DNA of 64,000 nt from Metopolophium dirhodum. Its lineage: Eukaryota > Arthropoda > Insecta > Hemiptera > Aphididae. Each line of letters begins with the position of its first letter. Positions within the stretch are counted from its first letter, which is position 1. Below the pieces are notes generated by a model. That model was not told the DNA's origin and did not search any database. It saw only the letters and a program-made list of their open reading frames with translations. The stretch spans positions 98,360,083 through 98,424,082 of the forward strand of contig NC_083560.1 of assembly GCF_019925205.1 (NCBI RefSeq), written 5' to 3'. The position numbers were made by a program, and so were the translations under genes. This document shows, piece by piece, positions 11,551 to 23,304 of this stretch.

Positions 11551-11860
11551 GAGAAAGAGTTGAGTTATCATTTGTTTCTACACTTGGATTTATAATTGCG
11601 GGTTGAACTGTGTGCAGACTTATTGTTTGTATATTTGGAGTTATAACGTCTGGTTCAACTGGGAACGCACTATTTGAAATACCTATTAAATGTAAGTTGT
11701 ACATTTGAATTTTTTTGATATTGTAACATTTCAGAGGTTGTTGCAGTATAGTTGATTGATGATTTTTTACAAACACAACTTTCCGTTGAATGTTGCCCAT
11801 ACATTTATTTTCATTTATTTCACGTCTTTGCAGGCTTGTATATTTGTACACAGTGGTTGG
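11551..11860 (-). pseudogene. Upstream part of the DDE_1-like gene split by Harbinger 1
   Basis: A minus-strand open block includes GISNSAFPVEPDVITP and ends NPSVETNDNSTLS exactly at the Harbinger 1 target site. With one copy of the 3-bp target, this frame runs into the sequence left of the element (QHDSPGFKNQ) without a stop. Hence the element landed in an exon, or just upstream of an acceptor, of a minus-strand gene. FPVEPDVI is similar to the region after the DDE domain in pogo/CENP-B-like proteins. The DDE core itself is not visible in the window. Confidence 0.4.
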
Positions 11861-12227
11861 TAGCTAAAATATAAATAAACATTGTCTCATAGTATACTGC
11901 TGTTGTTAAATATTTTTCTTTTGTTATGTTTAGCAAAACATTAATCATTTCAATATCTTGAAATGCTGAAATGATGGACTCAATTTTGTCATTGTCCACT
12001 GGTTTACATAGGGTATAATTTGAAATTGAATATTGATGTATTTACTGTTTACGTATTAAATTTTGTAGGGTAATTTTCAGATATTTTTTGTTAATAAATT
12101 GGAATTTTGTTACAACCTTGATTACTTCTATATGTTTATATATGTTGTTTAGCTAGAAAAAAAATGTTTAAATGTTATGAATAAATTAAAATAATTATTA
12201 ATGTGTTTTCAGAACATTATTACATAC

Positions 12228-12400
12228 TGTATCTCGATAAGATTTAACTGTGTCGTCGAAATATGTTTTCAAACAAGCTACCTCCAACAATTCATTGTAA
12301 TTAAGATCTTGTAATTCTGGAGTGAGTGGCAACACAAATTTCACAGTTCCCTCAGAATTCAAATAAATTACATTGCAATTAAATTGTTCGACTGTATATC
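12228..12400 (-). CDS. Unidentified coding-like exon
   Basis: Minus-strand exon between an acceptor ending AAAATAG and a donor GTATGT, open in one frame: NCNVIYLNSEGTVKFVLPL, LNYNELLEVACLKTYFDD. I recognise no family. It lies between the helix-turn-helix gene (13131-13733) and the DDE_1-like block (11551-11860) on the same strand, so it may belong to one of them or to a separate element. Confidence 0.35.
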
Positions 12401-13130
12401 TATTTTGTATAAATGTAATGTTTACATTATTTATTTTAATTATTTCACTAATATGTATAGTTCAATATTGTTTATACTTAGTAAAACTTACACAATATTT
12501 TTAAAATTTTAATCAAAATATGGGTGCATCCAAAAGCTTTTTATTTTATTTATGTTGATGTACTTAATGTTATTAATGATTTGCAACCCATCCGGACAAT
12601 GATACTGTTTGTTTTTAAATTTAATAAATCAATGTATGCAATTATAATATTTAGTTTTATTAATTCAATTTTTAAATCCATGCTTTCTTTCAAATCATGT
12701 CCCTGGTAACTGAAAAAAACATAAAAAAACATCATTGAAATATAAGTATGTTCATTGTTCATTATAACTTTTTATAAGTAGGTATGTTACACAATTTCAC
12801 TTATTCATCAATTGCTTGGTACAAATTGCACATGATTATGGTTGATACCAAATGGTCAAGATTTTCTCCAGATGCAGCTGCTGGTCATTGATGTAGTTAT
12901 ATGGTGATTTGTTTTGATGAACGGTTTGTGTATTAAAAAAAATTTGAAATGGTGGGTGGAGGGTGGAGTAATAATTTTGTTTCTGGAGCCGGTAATTTAG
13001 TCCCTAAGGATAAAATAAATTTAGAATTATAGATGACTGATTGGCCTTGTAGTATTTTGATAGAATCTTTAATTTTTGTAGCAATTTTCTTTTTACTAAT
13101 TTTTTATCATATTTTAATTGTACATCATTT

Positions 13131-13733
13131 TTAGCTATGATATTCAATTTTTTTAGTGTCACCTAATACAATCTCTTGGTTTTCCTCAACTGCCTCACCA
13201 ATAAACTGAATAATTTTATTAATTTCAGTGAACCTTGCCATTGTTATTGTTGTGTTGTTTTTTAGAAAATATTGTATTGCATTTGGGTTTGTTTCTATAA
13301 TACTTAGTTTTCCTTTTGTGCTGGCTTTAGCTAAATTGTCAGTTCCCGAAAATGTTTTTACTCTTCTTTCTAGAGTGGTTTGAGGAACACCAAAATACAA
13401 TGAAGCCAGTTTCAAAAGACCATCTGGAAAGAGAATCAATCTCAATCATATCAATATTCGTATAATAATTAATATCAATCTTTTTAAATCTAAGTTTTCA
13501 AAATTAAATACAAGATTGAAGATTCCCCAAAATTTTGTCTACCTATATGTCTAACATAAAGATGGTTACATACCTTCAACATTAACCATCACACGGCGTC
13601 CCGACTCAATCCAGTGTCTGGTTATGCCCAATAGTTTACCGGGCATATCAATAATATACTCCGCTTTTTCACCTTCATCTATGGGGTGGATGTTAGATAG
13701 TATTTCTAAAACTTCACTATTAGTAAAGTCCAT
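13131..13733 (-). CDS. Small two-exon protein with a pipsqueak-like helix-turn-helix
   Basis: Exon 1 (13733-13574) starts with ATG and ends GAAG before GTATGT. Exon 2 (13423-13131) follows a CTTTCCAG acceptor, phases match, and the product is 150 residues ending at a normal stop. Exon 2 begins with KLASLYFGVPQTTLERRVK, which fits a pipsqueak/CENP-B N-terminal helix-turn-helix of the kind that opens many pogo-like transposases (AA..YGVP.TTL..R). No catalytic domain follows. It is either a short transposon-derived DNA-binding protein or the head of a longer gene whose other exons are the blocks at 12228-12400 and 11551-11860. Confidence 0.5.
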
Positions 13734-14109
13734 TTTTCGTCGTGTTCACGCCTCATGGTTGAACTATGAATGAACATAATATTATCCAGTTCACCTTCAA
13801 ACCCACCCAGAAATTGTAATAACGAGCCTAATTATTATAATAAATCAATAAATATAAGTAGAAAATGTTTTGAAATATTATTTAATATGTGTATACCTAT
13901 ATGTGTAATAGTAAATAGTTATCTACCTAGAATATAAACTATTAAATTTAAATTTAAATTCCTTGTAGTTTATTAGTAAATATGTGGGTTCCAAAGAAAT
14001 TAAACACATTGTTTTGACTAGACTATTTTATTTAAGATTTCCCAATCCTGAGTCTATTTTTCTGGGTAAAGAGTATATGGGTGTGTACTGTTAACTTTAT
14101 TTATAGGCA

Positions 14110-15330
14110 AGAAGACTCCTGGGTTTAGTGCCTTGCGGCTACAACCGCGGACCTCACATTAGCACTGTGCGCTAGTCGAGAGCCGCGGAGGTTCACGGAC
14201 GGCGTAAGGTGGTTTGACCCACACAGTACGCCGGCCGCGCGTCGTCTATGGACACACGAGCACCAGGCGCACACCCGTTCCCGCCGAAGTCAGGAGAGAT
14301 AGCGCCCGTACCGTTGGCTGAGGCGTTCACGTGCCTTTCGCCATCCAGGTGGGATCGCAAGGCTATCCTCCTCGCTTCTCGTTTTTTGGTCACGAGCAAC
14401 CTCCGGTGCATATAGCCCCACCGGTAGGCTGGGTGGGCGCTAAGGAGGTTTCTCACTCGGCAACTTTCCCCTAGACCGAGCTTTGTCTTTTAACCACAAG
14501 GTTAGCTCCCGCTAACTGCCACTCCGAAACCAAACCGCCGCCGACCACGCCATGACCGAGGTCGGGACGGGCCGTCGTGTGAGGGCGCGTCGCCAATTGC
14601 TCGGCGCCGTGGGGCTCCCCCACATCTCGAAGTACCATTCTCGCCCCCGTTAGGAAGGCACATCAATGGTGAGATGGACGGACCGAGCTTCGTCGGCTAA
14701 GAGCCTCGGCTGTGATCCTACCATGATTCGGGTCGTGTACCACGGGCTCGTGGAGGGCCCTAACCTGCGGCGCTCGCCGCCGGCGCGGTGGCCGCGACCC
14801 CCGAGTTTGCGGCTCGGTAGCCTATACCACGCCTCCCGGAGGCATCACCGAAGTGATCGACCCGCTCTTCTCGAGGTCGCGGTCAGAACCTCCAACACCC
14901 TAGTCCCCGGAGGTTTCGGTGTGTCCGCGCCCCAGGCGCCGGCCCCGACTGGCCAGACTCCCTTTCAGTCGCCTTTTACGACAAGCAGGGAATACTGATG
15001 CTGAATTTCGGACGGCCCCAGCAACAGGGCCGAAACTCCTCGCCCTTGGCGCATGAGCACGCCCCTGGTCAGGACGCGCTCGAGCGTGCCCCACCGCTTG
15101 TGCCGCTTACACCGTGCGTGCTCATTCGGGACACCCCGAGACTATGCACTACACCGCCAGGTGTGGCTGCGTCCTGACCTCTATAGGTCCTACCTATCCG
15201 TTCTATTTTGTAGGCTTTGCTTGCTGAATTTTCTAAGTGCTTCGTACGTTATTTTTGTGGTAAGAAAAGCTCCCCTGCCTGGGGGCCAAGGCACTTCTTC
15301 CTCCGTCATAGTTATTTTTAGTTCTTCGCG
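14110..15330. other. GC-rich island, possible LINE 3' remnant
   Basis: Base composition jumps from AT-rich to strongly GC-rich at ~14110 and falls back after ~15180. On the minus strand CTTGTCGTAAAAGGCGACTG occurs near 14965-14990; similar text is known to me from 3' regions of R1-clade non-LTR elements. The ORFs here on both strands look like GC-driven shadows and carry no reverse transcriptase or zinc-knuckle motif. I call it an element remnant of uncertain type, not a gene. Confidence 0.35.
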
Positions 15331-15639
15331 GAACTCAATTATAATATAATTATATAATATTTATAGGCAGTGGTGTAATGGAGGGTTCAAATAAACACAT
15401 TTGTTTGTGAATCCCTTTTGAAGGTAACCATAGGCGCAACTGGGAACATTTTTCTGGAGGGGCCAAAATTATATCGGCACTCAGCAGCAGTGGCGGATTC
15501 AGAGGAGGGGCACATGCAGGACTACATCGTAGAATCGTACATACGCGTACGCCGTTGCTTATAAAATGTTCGATATTCGCCAGATTGAGCTGAAAATTGT
15601 TTCAGTTGACGGGAAATTTTCTCCTCTCTGTGGTCTGCT

Positions 15640-16260
15640 ACTTTGAATAATTATAAAAAAATCGATTGACGTTTTATCACTTATCCCGTAAGAACTAATT
15701 ATCCCGTAAAAATTATGAAATTTCTAAAAAAATTGTATTTGGTCGACTATTTTTTTATAACAATCCAGATTTTGTATTGAAAGCTACGATGAAAACCGAT
15801 ATTGCATTGTCTTTAAACGATAAATAGTATAATATAATACCTATAATGTTGTTATAACGTTGAAGCATAACGACGTCGGCACAGTATTCTTATTTAACAA
15901 GGATTATAAATTTGACTGAGTGTTTATATTTTCATTTTCTATATATCATAAAATTTTGGAAATATTTCGACTCTTTTTGAGCTATTTATGGACAATTTAA
16001 TATTTCCATTATTTTAGTTTTTTTTTCTATAAATATCAATAAAATTTTATTTGTTGGCCCAAAAACGTAAAAATTTAATATAAGACTCCTGATATATTAT
16101 AACAATAGTAGTTGAAAAATATTAAAAATACATAGGCACGATTTTTTTTTATTAGCATTCAAAGTTCAAATTTTGACAAATGTTATCAAATTTTAAATTT
16201 TAAAATTATTTTGTAGTTAAAAATTGATAAAATTTTCAACTTTCATAGCTAAGGAATAAT
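15640..16260 (+). repeat. Diverged fragment of the ATTCTGAG repeat family
   Basis: Shares ordered text with the copies at 29-30.5 kb and 61-62.6 kb: TTTTTCTATAAATATCAATA, then CCTGATATAT, then GTTGAAAAATATTAAAAATA with ACATAGGCAC. Non-coding here, and both family ends are missing. Confidence 0.55.
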
Positions 16261-16288
16261 TTACATGATAAAAAAAAGAATATAGTAA

Positions 16289-16409
16289 AGAATATAGTAA
16301 GAATCAAATTTAAATAATAATTATTATTTATTATCCCCAGTTTATCCAGTGCAACTACTGTGAAAACAAATTATCATTATTATTTAAATTTGATTCTTAC
16401 TATATTCTT
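16289..16409. repeat. AT-rich hairpin, ~34-bp arms
   Basis: AGAATATAGTAAGAATCAAA plus TTTAAATAATAA at ~16289-16320 is repeated as its reverse complement at ~16376-16409, with a ~55-bp loop. It may be a small foldback element. Confidence 0.5.
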
Positions 16410-17800
16410 TAAAAATATTATCATTATATTGAACTGTTGAGTTCCAAAACATTATCATTTACCATATTCTATATTATTAAAAAATCAAATTAAATTAAAA
16501 ACTGTATCCCCTGTGTAAGGAATCTTCAATATTATTATTCAAATTATTTAAACTAAAACAATCATATATCTGCCCCCAGTATGTCCCAATATTCCCCTCA
16601 CTCTCTTGACCTACTCCTTGACCCCCTTCATCCCGTTTCCATCTATTTAAAAAATCTAACTGACGCCTTTAATGAAAAAATCCAAAGTCTCGAAAAACGG
16701 CATGATGACCTACGTCTCATGTACGAGCAGCTCTCCCATAGAATCTCCTCCCAAACACTTGCTCCCTTACAACAAACCTTCCATTCTAATTTACCCCCCA
16801 GCAATAGTCCAATCAATATTTCTCTTCCTCAACTCAATAATACTGATCCCCCTCCCACAAAAATTCTTAAAATCAACAATATATCCTCCATATGTGAGGA
16901 TATAGGTTTTTGAGTCCCTATAAACCACCCACGACTCAAGGGGAACACTTAAGTCGTGACTTGCAAGCCGCACCGCGTGTTAGCCCGAAGGCTAAGTCGG
17001 TAGAACTTGCAGGCTTTGGTACACGCAGGGAAAATGAATTCCACAGATTTATTTAAAAGGGGGAAACAAACAAAAAATAGTATAACATTAATAAATCATA
17101 AAACATGAGGTTTTAGGGTAATGATGGGAATATATTTTACATATCTGTAATAGTTAAATATAAAAAGGTTAGTGGCTCTCGCACACAGAATTACAATAGG
17201 TTGGTATAATATAATATTTGGCATACGGTTTATGTATATAATAAATTTGGCACCTAAGTTTAGGTATAATAAAAAGGAGGCACATGGTTTATGTATATAA
17301 TAAATTTGGCACCTAAGTTTAGGTATAATAACAAAGAGGCACATGGCAACTATCGGAATTCGGATAATATGGGGAATCAGCGAATCCTTCGGATCGGCCC
17401 ACGAGGTTCGGCGGAATATTGATATTTTATTAAGTCACCTCACCAACCGTTGGGTTACCGTCCGGCATATCGCTAAGGACGGTAAGTACGGGAGAGCAAA
17501 GAAAGAAATAGAGGAAACCCCTGCACAACATTTTTGGGGGGAATGGTTTTTATATATATATATTACGCATATTGATGATGACTTCAACGCTGTTGCTGGC
17601 AGGAACGATGTTCGGAAATTGGCTGAAGAAGATAATTGATAAAAAAAGATTATGGGTTTTTCTTTCTGCACAGTTCGGTAGTAGGTGTTGGGTGGGGTGG
17701 TGGTAATAAATTTAAAAATGAAGGGAGGTGGGTCAGGACATTGATTTTAAAATATACAGATAGGCCATAATAGGAGTTTTCGGTGACTAAAAATATGCTG
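16410..17800. other. Stretch without a supported gene; 59-bp tandem duplication
   Basis: The ORF at 16581-16913 is proline- and serine-rich at its C-terminal end with a short coiled-coil-like part, and matches nothing I recognise. A 59-bp unit (GGTTTATGTATATAATAAAT...) is duplicated in tandem over 17227-17345. The ORF pair at 17343-17671 overlaps on opposite strands and shows no motif. Confidence 0.35.
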
Positions 17801-18125
17801 TCAGCCACTTATATATAAGTATATATATAAGTATATATAAGTGGCTATATATAATGTGGTTCTGTTTGTTTTTTTTGAATTCAAGAATGACAAGGCCCTG
17901 GTTTCATAACGCTTTACCATCTCCTTGTCATTCTTGATTTCACTTTTATTTTGCCGTTTCTTAAGCAGAACCACACCATTACCCTTTATCTGGGGCTCAA
18001 ATAGTCGTACACATGACAGCGGTACTATCTCCTGTGAGTTCCTTTTTTTACCAGGGTACTCAACAGTGATAGTATCGCCATCAGTATGTACGACTATTGC
18101 CGCCAGATAAGGGAATCTCTTCTGC

Positions 18126-18160
18126 ACAACATTTACCAACTGACCATTGGTAAATGTTGT
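18126..18160. repeat. Short perfect hairpin
   Basis: ACAACATTTACCAA and its exact reverse complement TTGGTAAATGTTGT are separated by 7 bases. It lies at the junction between two reading frames of the broken gene. Confidence 0.7.
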
Positions 18161-18457
18161 TGCAGATGAGATTGTGGGAGGGGGTGGGGAGGAAGTATTT
18201 GAACATGTGGAGGGGTTGGCAGAGGGGTTAAATGGTTGCCTTGTGCCGAGCTTTGATGAAGTGGGGGGGTGAGGAGGGTTGATTTGCCGGTGACATAGGG
18301 GTAGGGGAGGGGGAATGACCCGGGTGGGGAAGGTGCCGGTGACTCAAGGGAAGCCTCTTCCCCAAACAGTTGTACGCCCTCAACCGGAGGTAAGGGAACC
18401 CTTCGAGGTCTCTTTTCCTCCGGTTCAGGGACGAACAAACTGTTGGGATAAACATTA

Positions 18458-18602
18458 AACAGGCTGACCATAGTCAGCCATAACCCCCATTATAGCCTGC
18501 AGAGTGACAGGTGATGGGTCAAAAGGTTCAGATTTTGACCCCATGACCCATCCTTGTCTCTGCAGACTATAAGGAGGGTATTGCTTCCTATGGTCAAGCT
18601 GT
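18458..18602. repeat. Imperfect foldback, ~67-bp arms
   Basis: Arms 18458-18524 and 18533-18602 are imperfect reverse complements, sharing GCTGACCATAG, TGCAGAG and GGGTCAAAA, around an 8-base loop. Transcribed, this would form a long hairpin. It overlaps an open reading block of the minus-strand gene. Confidence 0.65.
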
Positions 18603-19087
18603 TTATTCCTTGGCTTCCCGCGGAATATCACCTAAAAAAATAGAAAAAATGTGTTAAAAAATTCGGTTAGGCACTAATGTCAGAATTCAAAAATGTTTAA
18701 TAGGGGGGAGATCGGAGATATAATATGGTGTTGCTGAATAAGTATTATCATAAATATTTAAGAAGAAGGAAAACTTACATCGGCCAGGGTTTCAGGGTGG
18801 GCCAACCACCACCCCACGGTCTTGGAACCGTGGTGGTCAGAGAGTAGTTCTTGGCCACACACATTTCTAATTATAGCCTGGGCAATGTCATTTTTTGATT
18901 TAATGGCATTGCACCAGGCTTTAAATTCAGGTTTTGTCACCTCTTCGGGGTCACTATTTGGGTTGCGGAAGACAAACTCCCGCAACACCAAAGCACAGAT
19001 TTTTCTGAAATGCATTCTGAAATAAAACAAAGGTTTCTAATTACAATTCAAGTAGGTATAACATAACTGTATAAGTACAATGATTGA

Positions 19088-20300
19088 CGAAGTAGTAAAA
19101 AGTAACAATAAATAATTATGGCAAACACTTCACCTCACAAAAAGAGGCTAAAATGCACTTTACCACGCCCCTCACGAATTTCAAAATGTCTTTTTTTAAA
19201 AGACGTGTTTATCAACGCTGATTTCGAAACTGTTTGAATTTTTGTGCGGAAACCATTATTTTGAAAGTTATAGTCTTCCAAAGTTTGCGATTTTACGTTT
19301 ATACGCATGCGTGCAACACTACTTTAATGCAGCGCGGAGGTACTCGAATACTCGAGTAAGTTTGGCGAATGGAGCCACTATACACTTATTATACTTCAAC
19401 TGGCCATCCAGCCAGGCGACCGGAGGCATATTAGCATTCTGTGGATGATCTCGGTTGTTGCTGTTACTTATGGCACAATCATTTAATTTTGGACTTACAA
19501 ATATTAGTACACACAATTACTTTTAATAATAAAATTAGTTTGTGTGACCCACTTGGGGAGGTGTTGCATAACAAATTGGGGGATATTTTCGTTTTTAATT
19601 GTCCGAGCGAGCGCAGCGAGCGAGTGACCCCGCTCGGTGACTCGGTGCAACAAAAATCCAATTTTCTTAACCCTGTGACCCACTTGGGGAGGTGTTGCAT
19701 AACAAATCGGGAAATATTTTCGTTTTTAATTGTCCGAGCGAGTGACCCCGCTCGGTGACTCGGTGTAACAAAAATACAATTTTCTTAACACTGTGACCCA
19801 CTTGAGGAGGTGTTTCATAGCAAATCTGGGGATAAATTATTATTGCGCCATCGTTTTAAACAGGTTAGAATACGTAAGTACAAAAAAATAACAAAAATAT
19901 TCCTCCGCGCGGGATTATAGTAATGTTGCGCGCATGCGTATAAACGTTAAATCGCAAACTTTGGAAGGCTATAACTTCCAAAATAATGGTTTCCGTACAA
20001 AAATTCAAACAGTTTCGAAATCAGCATTGAAAAACATGTCTTTAAAAAAAAAAAATTTCGAAATTCGTGAGAGGCGTGGTAAAGTGCATTTGTTCCCAAA
20101 AAGATTAAAAGAGTATAATATCTACGATTAATTATTAAAATCGGGATAAAATAATGTAGTTTAGCGCCCACGTGAATTTTTCAATTTGTTTTTATACGCA
20201 TTTAAAAGTTCAATGTTTTATGAAATATGTTGTATAATTAATGAAGTAGTAAAAAGTAACAATAAATAATTATGGCAAACACTTAACCTCACAAAAAGAT
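19088..20300. repeat. Composite inverted repeat with tandem repeats in its loop
   Basis: Arms at 19151-19340 and 19902-20091 are imperfect reverse complements, both containing ACGTTTATACGCATGCG-type text. The loop has about 2.3 tandem copies of a 118-131 bp unit starting at 19544, 19675 and 19793; each begins GTGACCCACTTG, and the first two hold GACCCCGCTCGGTGACTCGG. Outside the arms, a ~58-bp direct repeat (19088-19145 and 20243-20300, GAAGTAGTAAAAAGTAACAA...) flanks the unit. No ORF of interest. It is probably a foldback transposon or a rearranged MITE pair. Confidence 0.65.
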
Positions 20301-20303
20301 TAA

Positions 20304-21071
20304 TATAGTATAATATCTACGATTAATTAATTATTTAAAGGGAATTGTGATGTTTTTATTTATTTAATTTCACCAACCTTAATCCTTATAGAAGTCCAAC
20401 GAAAAAGTCATAGTATAATTATTATAGTAGAAATTTGACGGCATATTATCCCCCTCCAGTCGTTATCCCGCAATCGACATTAACACGAATGCCAATATTA
20501 CGTAAAATATTATAACCTAAAATCATGCCGTTCAAATAATTATAGATTGGCTATACTTGCTGGTAATTATCTTTTTCATAAGTTCAGTAATAATATAAAT
20601 TGGCTCTTCCATATTAAAAACAGCGTATAATTGAATTCATTTGGTATGTCTGAGCATTTTCATAATTTGTATTTCAGCTAAAATTAAATTTAAATGTCAA
20701 ATTGTTGTTTTAATTGTTAAATTATTAAATTTACTTGTCTTCAATGTTTTTATAGCAACCGGTGCTATATTTTTCCACAACCCAAACTGACCGGGACTTA
20801 ATTGTCTAAGAGTTTTCATTGGATTACATTGAAACAAACATTTCCACTGAGGCACAGAGCTGTGGGGCACATAACCTTTATTTACATGTTTCTTCACATA
20901 TCAAAAAAATAAACATATTTTTTTAATTTTTAACATGTTCATAATTTACATAATTTCATTCATTTTGATACGTGGATTATAGACAACTTACAAGATTTAA
21001 ACAGTTCTACAAACCATTTAAAACCTTAAATTTCAGAAAGGGCTTTATCAATAGGTTTAAATACGGCACGT
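20304..21071. other. AT-rich gap without recognised gene
   Basis: One minus ORF (20697-20897) is open for 66 codons, but no motif or splice context supports it. Confidence 0.35.
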
Positions 21072-21239
21072 ATGGCAGAAGGGGAAAGCGTAGCGAAATT
21101 CGCGAATAGAATCGAGGAATTATATTACAAATTATGTGCAGCCAGTACCGTAGGGTTGAACAAAGCTGAGGAAACTGTAGTGAAAAACCAAACGAAAAAA
21201 CAGGCTATGATTATATTTATGACGGGGTTACCAAATCAG
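21072..21239 (+). pseudogene. Retrotransposon gag fragment (copia/UBN2-like)
   Basis: The open stretch EGESVAKFANRIEELYYKL ... QAMIIFMTGLPN reads like the middle of a copia-type gag (UBN2/Retrotran_gag) domain. It runs directly into a repeat-like GGGGCGTATACAAGGGG plus C-run sequence and has no following protease or reverse transcriptase, so it is a short remnant. Confidence 0.5.
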
Positions 21240-21454
21240 GGGCGTATACAAGGGGAGATGTGGGGGTCAGATCCCCCCCCCCCCATAGGCGGAGACGACG
21301 CCTGCATGTATAATAATACATTTTCCTATATATTAGAAAAAGGAATATTATTATGGTATAATATAATATACTGCACGATGGTTTTTACGCATTTATACCA
21401 CAACATTATCAATTTTGTATATTATCAACTAACATGGATATACCTACAACATAC

Positions 21455-22141
21455 CACAGAACAAACAGAAGGGAATCCTAAGGCTTATCGAAATACCATC
21501 CGACATTTCTAGATTTTAAACGTGCTGCCACGTACCGAGAAATTCTCTTTTTTTAAGTTTTCTGTGGTTTGTGGCTACACTGTTAATCTGCAATTCCACT
21601 CATACAACAACAACAACAACAACACATGGCTAGCACGTCTGTCGATTTTCGTACTCCATCACGGTTACGTTTCGATTTTTTTGCGCTCCTAAGTCCAAAC
21701 GTTTTTTGTATTTGCTGTTATTTGTTGTTGTTTGCTGTTATTTGTTTTATTTAAAAAAAAAATAAAATTAGTACTGCTTAGATTATTTAAAATTAGTGTA
21801 CGTAATTTGTTTTGTAATCTTCTGTGTACCTATGCATTTTTATTCATTCATCTACTAAATAATGATAAATAAAATATGTATAGTTTTTGTTTTTCTTAGA
21901 TTCTGTACTTAGATAAATGGTAAAAATGCAATTTCTTAAAAAAAAATCGGTTTGATTGTTTGAATATAATAATATATTAGAAATTTGAACGAATAAACAG
22001 TGCTGTACGATATAAAGAAAAAAAGGGAAATTCCCGGTACGTGGCAGCACGTTTAAATTCTAGAAATGTCGGACGTGGTTTTATCATCTCCCATAAGAGC
22101 CTATGTTAAATGAAATATGATTCCCTTCTGTTTGTTCTGTG
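21455..22141. mobile_element. MITE with long inverted ends and 7-bp target duplication
   Basis: The ends CACAGAACAAACAGAAGGGA (21455) and its reverse complement (ending 22141) are flanked by AACATAC at 21448-21454 and again at 22142-22148. The inner ends share ACGTGCTGCCACGTACCG. No coding capacity in 687 bp. The terminal sequence and 7-bp duplication are nearest to hAT-like elements (normally 8 bp), so the superfamily is tentative. Confidence 0.75.
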
Positions 22142-22427
22142 AACATACTAGCTAATAACCATCAGTAATTTGTGCATTGAAAGCTAAAAATAGCTTAAAT
22201 AATAAATATTATTATCTAAAAACAAAAATCAATAACAAATATTATGTCAGTTGTACGAACAAGTCATAACAGATAGTAGGTATCTATGCCGAATTGAATT
22301 AATTGTGCGCTTACATTGAAAAATAAAATTAAATGTTGAATCGTGACCGTAATACTATTCTAACTTATAAAGTTACAAGTTATATTATAATATAAGTTTA
22401 TTACTGTTATTTACGTTTTACTCGAAT

Positions 22428-23304
22428 ATGAATAATAAAAGAAAAAATAACACTCTACATTCATATTTTAATAAAAGTACTAAGACGGTTGTCGATTCAG
22501 ATCCAGATGATCCACAACCTACACCAAGTCAACAAAAACATACAGACACGGTAGATTTGGTGAGTAAAAATTACATATTTCATTATCTGACTTATCTGAG
22601 TCTTTTACTCTCTGTTTTACGGATTTATAATGTCTCTAAAAACAATATTACGTTATAATTTTTAAGATGACATGTGAAATCGCAAGGAAAAATGTTATTG
22701 GTTTATTTGTAAACTGTGATTTGAGTGATACTGACAAAAACCTAGTAAGTTAATTAAATACAAATAATATTGTAGTATATAAGTATATTATTTAATATTA
22801 AAATGAATTATTTTTTTAAATCAACAAAATTAAAAAGTACATTTATATTTATAGATTCTGACAAATGTGTGGGTTCCATCAGAAACATATATATTTCCTA
22901 TAATAGAAAAAAATAAAGGTAGGAATCTCAAATTTCAATACCATTAATTGAAAATGTTCAATTGGTTAGCTTATTCAGAAACCAGACAAGGAGGTTTTTG
23001 TAAGGTATGTTTAGTTTTTTCAAAAACTGGAGGAATCGGATGTCAAAAATTATATACACTTGTGATTAAACCACTGGATAGCTTTAAAAAAAGGATTAGA
23101 AGTATGTCTATAAAATTATATTTACATATTTATAATTTTTAATATTATTATAAATATATTTAAAATTTATTAACTTTATTAGACTTTAAATAATCATGCT
23201 AAACATGAACACCATAAATTAGCTCTAGAAAAAGCTGATTGTTTTTTGAATACTGCATCTTCAAAGGAACCTGAAATTATTAACATATTAAACAAATTAA
23301 ACTA
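22428..23304 (+). pseudogene. 5' part of a hAT transposase with TTF/ZMYM-type finger, broken
   Basis: First exon 22428-22559 (KRKNNTLHSYFNKSTKT, donor GTGAGT) is followed by exon-like pieces near 22669-22744 (MTCEIARKNVIGLF), 22854-22918 (NVWVPSETYIFP), and 22921-23102 (FNWLAYSETRQGGFCKVCLV), then 23182-23304 (NNHAKHEHHKLALEKADCF). This order (short basic N-terminus, WLxYS...GxFCKxC TTF zinc finger, N-x-H-AxxEHH) is that of ZMYM1-like hAT proteins. An in-frame TAA near 22949 and the absence of the catalytic domain mark it as a remnant. It may pair with the hAT C-terminal piece at 30720-31158. Confidence 0.6.

Larger units (their letters stand above)
17801..19030 (-). pseudogene. Unidentified minus-strand gene, probably broken
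   Basis: Exon 19030-18775 (LREFVFRNPN, KSKNDIAQAIIRNVCGQEL, VGWWLAHPETLAD) ends at a GTAAGT donor. The next open block starts after TTTTTTAG near 18632 (VIFRGKPRNKQ) and runs to a stop at 18467. Two further ORFs in other frames follow: a proline-rich one (18471-18133) and a basic one (LAAIVVHTDGDTITVEYPGK, from ~18139 to 17801) that could be a small beta-barrel. Frames shift between them, and two foldbacks lie in the block (18458-18602 and 18126-18160), so either introns are missed or the gene is decayed. No family recognised; it may be part of an unclassified element. Confidence 0.35.

Noticed and set aside
14193..15349. Several ORFs in the GC-rich island
   Set aside because: High GC removes stop codons in all frames; no domain or consistent frame was found.
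16581..16913. 110-residue ORF as a gene
   Set aside because: Low complexity, no family, followed by repeat-like DNA; possibly an old LINE ORF1 piece but nothing decisive.
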